Shown here piece after piece: positions 1-6,168 of a stretch of DNA of 29,195 bases (the first letter of the stretch is position 1; each line of letters starts with the position of its first letter). The notes below the pieces were generated by a model. The model made no database searches. It was not told the origin of the DNA and saw only the letters and a list, made by a program, of their open reading frames with translations. The position numbers and the translations under genes were made by a program. Source of the stretch: F1-120-MAGs238 sp964484185 (GTDB lineage: Bacteria; Planctomycetota; Phycisphaerae; Phycisphaerales; UBA1924); contig CAZAEQ010000051.1 in NCBI GenBank assembly GCA_964484185.1, forward strand, positions 1 to 29,195, written 5' to 3'.

Positions 1-2
1 CA

Positions 3-863
3 AAACATCTGATTGTCATCGGACTCGTTGTGTTCTGTGTTGCAATAGTCATCCCCAGCGGCCTTGGCGCGATGATTTCCATGATGCAGAGCGGGGCTGA
101 GGAGGCGCAGAGAGCAATTGCCGCGGGCGCGACTCCTACTGAGTTCCAGCTTGAGATGCAGAAGGCATGGGAAGGCGCGAGGAACGATATCAGTCCCACT
201 GAATCTAAGGTACTTGAAGAAGTGAATGCTCGCCGCGGCAGCTGGTGGGAGACATTCAAAGTAAATGCGGTGTTGACATTCTTCTTTCAGTCCGCGCTGT
301 TCTTTATGTGGACCTTGTGGCGGTCTCTGGGCCTCATGCTCGTAGGGATGGGGCTTACGAAGCTTGGATTCTTTGCCGCGAAGTGGACCATGGGGTCATA
401 CGCGAAGCTTGCAATCGCGGGCTATATATTCGGGCTTTCGCTGATAGCGCTGGGTGCAACGCAGTTGATTGCTCGACATGCTGATGTCGGATACACGTTT
501 GGGATCGGGGCACAGTTTAATTACGTTGGCAGTCTCGCAGTCGCTCTCGCGCATGCTTCGCTGATCATGTGCATCTGCAAGAGCGGAATCTGGGGCGCTC
601 TGCGAGGTCGGCTTGCCGCGGTTGGACGCATGGCCTTCACCAATTATCTTTCACAGAGCATCATCTGCACATTCATATTCTTTGGATTCGGGCTCGGATA
701 CTTTGGTAAGTTCGAGCGTGGGGAGCTTGTATATTTCGTGGTGGGAATATGGGCACTGCAATTGATATGGAGTCCGATCTGGCTGAAATACTTCAGGTTC
801 GGCCCGGCGGAATGGCTCTGGCGGAGCTTGACGTACATGCATCGCCAGCCGATGCGTCGCTGA
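3..863 (+). CDS. DUF418 (YeiB-type) membrane protein, 5' truncated by window edge
   Basis: The reading frame is open to the first base of the window, so this is the 3' part of a longer gene; the GTG at 30 is only the first possible start codon inside the window. The visible 280 or so residues contain several hydrophobic helices and end in a segment with GRMAFTNYLSQS and a terminal helix pair rich in W, F and Y, which is the pattern of the C-terminal DUF418 domain. Family members are polytopic inner-membrane proteins of about 400 residues, proposed to be transporters; the substrate is not known. A soluble, charged segment around residues 20-75 lies between membrane helices. No terminator-like hairpin follows; the next gene begins about 100 bases downstream on the same strand. 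Function beyond the family name is not visible from sequence. Confidence 0.8.
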   Translation, partial: KHLIVIGLVVFCVAIVIPSGLGAMISMMQSGAEEAQRAIAAGATPTEFQLEMQKAWEGARNDISPTESKVLEEVNARRGSWWETFKVNAVLTFFFQSALFFMWTLWRSLGLMLVGMGLTKLGFFAAKWTMGSYAKLAIAGYIFGLSLIALGATQLIARHADVGYTFGIGAQFNYVGSLAVALAHASLIMCICKSGIWGALRGRLAAVGRMAFTNYLSQSIICTFIFFGFGLGYFGKFERGELVYFVVGIWALQLIWSPIWLKYFRFGPAEWLWRSLTYMHRQPMRR

Positions 864-873
864 GCACCTCTCG

Positions 874-903
874 TTGCGGTCAGATCGCTGGGTCGGATAG
901 ACT
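874..903 (+). promoter_or_regulatory. weak candidate sigma70-type promoter for the iron permease-family gene
   Basis: TTGCGG at 874-879 and TAGACT at 898-903 are separated by 18 bases. The -35 matches the TTGACA consensus at three positions and the -10 matches TATAAT at four. It sits in the only gap before the gene at 965. This is a weak match and could be chance. Confidence 0.22.
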
Positions 904-964
904 ACATTCATGTTGGCGGCGATGGTGCGTGACAGAAACTGCGCAGACATAAAAAGGGTGATCC

Positions 965-1375
965 ATGAACAAGTCCAGTGTTTTTGGAAGGACGTCGCGG
1001 TGGGCCGCTCATGCAGCTGGACATCCACGAGCCTTTCTGGCGGCGGTAGGGGTCATCGCGTTATGGCTGCTGCTTGGCCCTGTGTTTCACTACAGCGGTA
1101 CCTGGCAACTAGTGATCAATACCGGTACCACCATCACCACGTCTCTGATGGTGTTTCTGATCCAGCACACTCAAAACAAAGACACTGGCGCGATGCAGGT
1201 CAAGCTCGATGAGCTGATCCGTTCAATGCATGGCGCGCACAACGCCCTTCTTGATCTTGAGGAACTTGAAGAGGGGGAGCTGGAACGCATCAGAACCAAC
1301 TACAGAAAGCTGGCAGCCGCTGCGCGTGAGAGCATCAGGACAGGTGGTCGAGATACTGAATCGCCAGAAGTTTAA
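965..1375 (+). CDS. low-affinity iron permease family protein
   Basis: This is a 136-residue protein with two closely spaced hydrophobic helices (about residues 23-43 and 47-68), followed by the family's characteristic segment NTGTTITTSLMVFLIQHTQN at about 58-77 and an amphipathic, acidic C-terminal helix (LDELIRSMHGAHNALLDLEE). This pattern matches PF04120, small bacterial relatives of the yeast low-affinity Fe(II) permease; length and domain extent are normal for the bacterial family. The usual inference is a role in ion homeostasis at the inner membrane, but bacterial members are poorly characterised. AAGGGTG about 5 bases before the ATG can serve as ribosome binding site. A strong intrinsic terminator begins 8 bases after the stop codon, so this gene ends its own transcript. 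Family assignment is firm; iron transport activity is inference. Confidence 0.88.
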   Translation: MNKSSVFGRTSRWAAHAAGHPRAFLAAVGVIALWLLLGPVFHYSGTWQLVINTGTTITTSLMVFLIQHTQNKDTGAMQVKLDELIRSMHGAHNALLDLEELEEGELERIRTNYRKLAAAARESIRTGGRDTESPEV

Positions 1376-1382
1376 GTCGATA

Positions 1383-1408
1383 AGAAGCTGCTAGCGCTTC
1401 TCTTTTTT
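1383..1408 (+). terminator. intrinsic terminator after the iron permease-family gene, embedded in the opposing gene
   Basis: AGAAGC (1383-1388) pairs with GCTTCT (1096-style numbering aside, at 1396-1401), enclosing a 7-base loop, and is followed by C and six T (1403-1408). On the plus strand this is a classic hairpin plus U-tract. The T-run lies inside the 3' end of the convergent small basic protein gene, where it encodes the lysines of its C-terminus (IKKEKR). Confidence 0.78.
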
Positions 1409-1591
1409 GATCTTCTTCAGGGTTGGAGCGGTTCCAGCTTTCTTGGCCCGCTCTTCGCGCTTGTGCTCAACTTCGTGTGATGGGTCAACGCGGCTTCCCT
1501 TGCGAGCGGTGCTGGTTGGTGACCGTTTCTTGCGACCGCTGCCGCTTGAGAGGTTGGTGCGCTGTCCGCCCTTTTTGCCTGTTGCTGCCAT
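1391..1591 (-). CDS. small, highly basic hypothetical protein downstream of rsmH
   Basis: This is a 66-residue protein dense in lysine and arginine (begins MAATGKKGGQRTN, ends TLKKIKKEKR), with serine, glycine and threonine between basic patches and no hydrophobic core. It has no membrane segment or cysteine motif and I do not recognise a family. The ATG at 1591 is preferred over the ATG at 1597 because an AAGGAG ribosome binding site (1600-1605) lies 8 bases upstream of the former but only 2 from the latter. It starts 44 bases after the rsmH stop on the same strand, so co-transcription with rsmH is likely. Such composition suggests nucleic-acid or ribosome binding, or an intrinsically disordered protein; that is inference. 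The strong ribosome binding site argues that it is translated. Confidence 0.65.
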   Translation of the reverse strand: MAATGKKGGQRTNLSSGSGRKKRSPTSTARKGSRVDPSHEVEHKREERAKKAGTAPTLKKIKKEKR

Positions 1592-1599
1592 TGTCATGA

Positions 1600-1605
1600 C
1601 TCCTT
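1600..1605 (-). promoter_or_regulatory. Shine-Dalgarno AAGGAG deciding the start of the small basic protein
   Basis: Read on the minus strand, AAGGAG lies 8 bases before the ATG at 1591 and only 2 bases before the competing in-frame ATG at 1597. The spacing supports the shorter product. Confidence 0.7.
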
Positions 1606-1635
1606 GTATCAAAGCCCGAGCATTGAGACAAGATG

Positions 1636-2577
1636 TTACGCAGCAGATTCAGGGGCGCGGCGTGCCCAGCGCAGTTTGGCTGAACGAGCTCGGGGATTAA
1701 ACTCTCGCTCATCTTCATCAGCGACAATCGGATCACGGTTCTCTGCTTCGTACACACCGGCGCGCAGTCCATCTCGAAAAGCGTACTTTACGCGGCGGTC
1801 TTCTCCGGAGTGAAAGCTGATGATTCCGGCGACGCCGCCTGGTTTGAGCACATCGGGAAGAACAGTCAGGAGTCGATCGAGGTTGGCGAGTTCTCGATTG
1901 ACGAGAATTCGCAGAGCCTGGAAAGTTCGGGCTGCGGGATGGAGTTTGGCGCCTGCGGCCCGCTGAATCGTGAAATCACGTGCTTCACAGATAATGGCCA
2001 TGAGGTCTTGCGTTGTTGTGATCGGATTGACCGTGCGACGCTCGACGATTAATTTCGCGATCTGCGGGGCATCGGTTTCATCGCCCAGTTCAAGAAACGC
2101 GGTTGCGAGTTCTTCCTCACTCAAGCGATTGACCAGTACCGAAGCGGGCTGGCCGCGGGTTGCATCCATGCGCATGTCGAGGGGGCCGGGCTTGCGATAG
2201 GAGAATCCGCGGGAAGGATCATCGATCTGTGTGCTTGCGACACCGACATCGGCGAGCACCGCATCAACGCGCCCATCTTCAATCCCGGCCTGAGCAAGCA
2301 CGTTCTGCAGCCCGGCGAAATTCGTGTTAAAGAGATCGAAACGGCCGCCCACACGCTCAAGTTTCGCTTTGGCGGCGGCCAGATTGCCCGCATCAAAGTC
2401 GATTCCGATCAAGCGGCCCCCAGATTCGGGCGGGCCCAGGCGTTCAAGGATCGCCGCGGAATGTCCGCCCAGACCGACGGTGCAATCCACAATTATCTGT
2501 CCGGGGCTCGGAGACAGAACATTAAGTACTTGATGAAACAGGACCGGGACATGTTGTGGTTGTTGTGACTTCCTCAC
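1636..2577 (-). CDS. rsmH: 16S rRNA (cytosine(1402)-N(4))-methyltransferase RsmH
   Basis: RsmH (MraW) uses S-adenosylmethionine to methylate N4 of C1402 in the decoding centre of 16S rRNA. The 313-residue protein begins with the family hallmark HVPVLFHQVLN at about residues 9-19, then the SAM-binding motif DCTVGLGGHSAAIL at about 32-45 and IGIDFDAGNL near 59. Further landmarks are DAVLADVGVAS, the FSYRKPGPLDMRMD block and the C-terminal ALRILVNREL and IISFHSGEDRRVK segments. Length is normal for the family. The start is a GTG directly after an in-frame TGA; no other start fits before HVPVLF. In most bacteria rsmH sits at the head of the dcw division cluster after mraZ; here none of mraZ, ftsL, ftsI or mur genes is adjacent, and the downstream gene is the small basic protein. 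Confidence 0.96.
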   Translation of the reverse strand: MRKSQQPQHVPVLFHQVLNVLSPSPGQIIVDCTVGLGGHSAAILERLGPPESGGRLIGIDFDAGNLAAAKAKLERVGGRFDLFNTNFAGLQNVLAQAGIEDGRVDAVLADVGVASTQIDDPSRGFSYRKPGPLDMRMDATRGQPASVLVNRLSEEELATAFLELGDETDAPQIAKLIVERRTVNPITTTQDLMAIICEARDFTIQRAAGAKLHPAARTFQALRILVNRELANLDRLLTVLPDVLKPGGVAGIISFHSGEDRRVKYAFRDGLRAGVYEAENRDPIVADEDEREFNPRARSAKLRWARRAPESAA

Positions 2578-2644
2578 TCAATGTGACAGTAAGGTCGCAG
2601 TTGGCCTGGAGTCGATAGCTGACGCTAATTGCCTAGAGTTCGCA

Positions 2645-3010
2645 ATGTTCGGGCCACTGCTGCTATTGTTTTGCGGAGTAGTTTCGCTCATCGGGGTCGC
2701 GGCACCAATCGTCTCATCACTGCGCCATGGTAAGCGTGGATTCCTCGTTGCTTGTCTTGGGCTGCCTGGGGCAGTCTTAGTATTGATGATCGCTGTTTTG
2801 TACATCGGGATTGCAGAAGGAAACTGGCCAGTTTTAAGCGTGAAAGCGGGTCTTGCCGGCGCGGTCGGCTGTGTTGGGTTGGTGTTGATCGGTCTTGCAA
2901 CGCGGTCGGCCTGGAGACCACGACTGGGTCCTGGCCAGTGTCCAAAATGTGCGTATGACTTGAAGGGTCTCAGCAAGTGCCCGGAATGCGGTCGGCCAGG
3001 AGCGAACTAA
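2645..3010 (+). CDS. small membrane protein with C-terminal CPxC...CPxC zinc ribbon
   Basis: This is a 121-residue protein with three hydrophobic stretches (about residues 3-24, 33-55 and 66-86), a short basic linker, and a C-terminal tail with CPKCAYDLKGL and SKCPECGRPG. The four cysteines in two CPxC pairs should bind one zinc, as in rubredoxin-like zinc ribbons. This particular form, CxxCxYDLxGL...CPECG, is very frequent in planctomycete membrane proteins and is one of the main taxonomic hints in the window. The tail is predicted to face the cytoplasm, since positively charged residues precede it; this is inference. Its role is unknown. The TAA stop overlaps the stop of the convergent addA gene (shared bases 3008-3009), so the two genes meet tail to tail with no intergenic space. 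Confidence 0.75.
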   Translation: MFGPLLLLFCGVVSLIGVAAPIVSSLRHGKRGFLVACLGLPGAVLVLMIAVLYIGIAEGNWPVLSVKAGLAGAVGCVGLVLIGLATRSAWRPRLGPGQCPKCAYDLKGLSKCPECGRPGAN

Positions 3011-6000
3011 ACCGATACGACATTGCCCTTAGACACAAAAAGCAATGATGCGGCAATTGAAGCAGGATCTAATTTTAGTATCACGGATAATGCGGACCTG
3101 TACGCCGCCATTTGTGGGCGATAGGTCTCGATGCTCTTTTCAATTGGAGCAGATGTCAGGGCATCGGTCTTGAAATCCAGAATGTGCGCAGCAACCGGCT
3201 TGTCGTTGAAATAGCAGATGTGCACGCGGTCGAATCGGCCGGTCAACATGGTGGGACGTTGGTTGTGAACAATCTGGACGCTGAAGGGCCACTCTCTCTT
3301 AAGTCTCCACGTGCCAGCTTTCACGTCGGGCAAGGACAGCGACTGGCGAATTTCGGGCATTGCGAGCATTGACTTAAAACCAGGAAGATGTGGCGAGGCT
3401 GATGATTCAGAAATCCCTAAGCGAGCGGCGTGGGCAAGCAAGGCAGCATCGAGCGGTACTGGCGAACTGGCCCATTCGATCAGTTCAAACCAGGCATGAA
3501 TCAACGTGCCGCGATCGAGAGATAGATCGTGGCGTGGTTGCAGAATATCGGTGGCAGCTGGAGATGCAGCGCCTTCCAATGAAGATGGAGAGGTGCGAGG
3601 AAGATGCAGCGGGTTCACCGTTGCTGGCTTGGCGAGCTTGAGTGTGATAGGAGACATCGCTGGCGTGCTGGCCGCAGAGTGCTCTCGTTTCCATGCCATC
3701 CAATCACCGAGCGATCGAGCATACAAAGTAGTTTCCGGATCGCGTGTCATTCCCGGAGCGAGTCCCTCGCAATACACGCGTGAAGCGGACGGGTTGCCGC
3801 CGTCTTTGGGCTTTTCCGGGGGAACGATGATTTCGAGATGGTGTATCGCACGTGTCATGCCGACATACAGGCAACAGAGTTCTTCGCCGACGATTGCCTC
3901 AAATCGTGCATCTTTCAGGTCCCTGAATGCCGGGTCTGCATCGCCAAGCTCTTTCGATGGAGACAGCGACAGGAGGGATGGAGGACTGAATGGCGTTTCG
4001 CGATGTACAAACAGTTCACCAGCTTTTCGCTGCCACGCGTTCTCAAACTGTGGCAAAAAGACAGCGTCAAACTCAAGTCCTTTAGCCTTGTGAATCGACA
4101 TGATCCGGACCCGGGCGGGATTGGGATCGACTATTGCATGACTGGTGACTGCTTCACAAAATGCCGCGGCATCTGGATTAGCCTTTGCATCAAAGTCTGC
4201 GCCAAACGCGATGAGCTGAGTGAGTCGTGAATGGTCGCGTTCAGCAAGGTAGGGGAGAAGTCTCTTTCGAAGCGCGATAAGTGCAGGGGTTACGCCGCGA
4301 ACCAGGAGTTCGGTCCGCATGTACCGGGACACTTCCAGAGCCTGTTTGTTGGAACGATGGTCTGTGAGGCCCATGACCTTTCCGACCGGTGAGGTAGCAA
4401 CGTGATAGCGCGCAACCGTGTCGGCGGGGTGGGTTGCGATATGGAAGAGCGAGAGTATTGCGCAAATGGCCGGCGAATCGGTGAGAGGCCCGCCGCCTTC
4501 CTGGCTGGATTCGATACCGAGTTGCGAGAGCTCAAATCGAAGCGTGGAAATCCATTTGTTGCGGCGAAGCAGAATAGCGATTGAGGCAGTGGGGACCTTG
4601 TCGAAGATGGCCTTCACTCGCTGGGCCGTGTGGGTCGCGAGTCGATCGAACACAGTGTCGGGGTCTGTGTCGGCAACTTCTGGAGACACGCACAGGAGAA
4701 CTTCGCCGGGGCGTGCAGCGTGGTGGGCCTGGTGAGTCTTGAAAGTTGATTGCCACTTTGCTGCGGCATCGCCGCCTTGTTCGAGGAAGGCGGGGTTGCT
4801 TGAGAGATTGCTGAAAACGGTGTTGACGGCGTCGATGACTGCCGGACTGGAACGAAAATTGATGGCGAGATCCAGGACCTTGGACTGGTCAAAGCCGAGT
4901 TTCTGATCGACTTCGCCAAGAAGGGCCGGTTCAGCCCCGCGCCAACCATAAAGCGATTGCTTGGTGTCGCCCACAATGAACATGGTGCGTCCATCGTCTG
5001 AAGAAAGGCACTCAGTGATGAGGGGTTCAAGAAGTTCAAACTGTTGGAGCGATGTATCCTGAAACTCATCGAGCAGGATGTGGCGAATGCGTGCATCGAG
5101 TTTGTAATAGATGTGGTCGCGGCCGCCTTCATAGGGAAGTTTGAGCAGCAGCTGCGGTATGTCGTCAAAGAGAAAAGTGCCCTGCGAGGATTTCAACGCG
5201 GAATAATGTGTATCGAATGAAGACAGAAGCTGGTGCAGCGCTGTGTTCGCGCGCAGGAGCTGTTCGCGAAGGACGGCGATTGCGTGCCCGATGAGTGGCA
5301 AATAAGCCTCGTGGATGGAGTCGGGAATGTCAAGCGCGTGAAAGAGGTATGGCGGCCCCTTGCAAAGTGGCTTGGCAAGTCCAGTACTTAAAAAGCCACC
5401 CCAGTCACCAGTTGATAGCGAGAGATCAGCTTTGTCAATGGCACGCTCGAAATGAGAATTCGGTTTCTTTTTTCCCGTGAGCGGGATGTCTCTCGCACTG
5501 GCTCGAAGCGCCTTGATCGAGTGAGAAAGCTCGGCCGGGGTCAGTGGAGGTGACTCGGGTTGAATCGCCACCCATGGCAAAAGCTCCTGCTTCGCGGCCT
5601 GGAACCTGAAATACGCCGCCTTTAGCGCACTGAGAATTGGTGCATGAACAGCAGAAGGATTTCCGCCGCGAGCAAGATGTACCAGTGAATCCAGGGTGCT
5701 ATCGGCAGAACTTGCAGCGAGCATGTTGCTGAGAGCTCGAATGCGCAGGTTGGTGTCCTCTTCCGGGTCAACCAGTTGCCATCCGGGAGCGACTCCCAGA
5801 TCGAGCGAGAAGCCGGTCGCCAGCCGCAGGAAGAGCTTATCAATGTTCAGGACGTTGTGGCGGTGCAGGTTGGCAACCAGAAGTATCAGCAATTCTCGAC
5901 ATTTCTGATGGGTGAGCGTTGGACTGGCAAATTCGTGAAGTTCTGCAAGCGTGTCTGGACGGGTTGCGCCAAATGCCAGGAACTTCATAACGCGGTCGAG

Positions 6001-6168
6001 CATCTCGCCGGCGGCCTTCTTTGTGAAGGTTGTTGCGAGCAGGGAAGATGGTTGTTCTCCGCGTGCGAGCAGCCCGATGTATCGCATTGCCAGTCGATAC
6101 GTTTTGCCTGTGCCCGCTGAGGCGCGGATGACGCAGTGTGGATGCAGGTCTTGCGGGGTTGGTGTCAT
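3007..6168 (-). CDS. addA: AddA-type UvrD/RecB family helicase-nuclease
   Basis: AddA is the 3'-5' helicase and 3'-strand nuclease subunit of the AddAB complex, which resects double-strand breaks for RecA loading. The 1053-residue protein carries all superfamily 1A motifs: Walker A ASAGTGKT (16-23), motif Ia TTFTKKAAGEM (46-56), motif II DEFQDT (367-372), motif III GDTKQSLYGWRG (400-411), motif IV NFRSS (437-441), motif V IHKAKGLEFD and motif VI YVGMTRA. The C-terminal RecB-type nuclease shows GTLIHAWFE and then the catalytic DFKTD (998-1002) with a following YRPQMAAYR. It therefore looks catalytically complete, though shorter than the 1200 or so residues of the Bacillus protein. Its ATG overlaps the addB stop as ATGA, implying translational coupling. 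Its stop overlaps that of the convergent zinc-ribbon gene. Confidence 0.92.
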   Translation of the reverse strand: MTPTPQDLHPHCVIRASAGTGKTYRLAMRYIGLLARGEQPSSLLATTFTKKAAGEMLDRVMKFLAFGATRPDTLAELHEFASPTLTHQKCRELLILLVANLHRHNVLNIDKLFLRLATGFSLDLGVAPGWQLVDPEEDTNLRIRALSNMLAASSADSTLDSLVHLARGGNPSAVHAPILSALKAAYFRFQAAKQELLPWVAIQPESPPLTPAELSHSIKALRASARDIPLTGKKKPNSHFERAIDKADLSLSTGDWGGFLSTGLAKPLCKGPPYLFHALDIPDSIHEAYLPLIGHAIAVLREQLLRANTALHQLLSSFDTHYSALKSSQGTFLFDDIPQLLLKLPYEGGRDHIYYKLDARIRHILLDEFQDTSLQQFELLEPLITECLSSDDGRTMFIVGDTKQSLYGWRGAEPALLGEVDQKLGFDQSKVLDLAINFRSSPAVIDAVNTVFSNLSSNPAFLEQGGDAAAKWQSTFKTHQAHHAARPGEVLLCVSPEVADTDPDTVFDRLATHTAQRVKAIFDKVPTASIAILLRRNKWISTLRFELSQLGIESSQEGGGPLTDSPAICAILSLFHIATHPADTVARYHVATSPVGKVMGLTDHRSNKQALEVSRYMRTELLVRGVTPALIALRKRLLPYLAERDHSRLTQLIAFGADFDAKANPDAAAFCEAVTSHAIVDPNPARVRIMSIHKAKGLEFDAVFLPQFENAWQRKAGELFVHRETPFSPPSLLSLSPSKELGDADPAFRDLKDARFEAIVGEELCCLYVGMTRAIHHLEIIVPPEKPKDGGNPSASRVYCEGLAPGMTRDPETTLYARSLGDWMAWKREHSAASTPAMSPITLKLAKPATVNPLHLPRTSPSSLEGAASPAATDILQPRHDLSLDRGTLIHAWFELIEWASSPVPLDAALLAHAARLGISESSASPHLPGFKSMLAMPEIRQSLSLPDVKAGTWRLKREWPFSVQIVHNQRPTMLTGRFDRVHICYFNDKPVAAHILDFKTDALTSAPIEKSIETYRPQMAAYRSALSVILKLDPASIAASLLFVSKGNVVSV

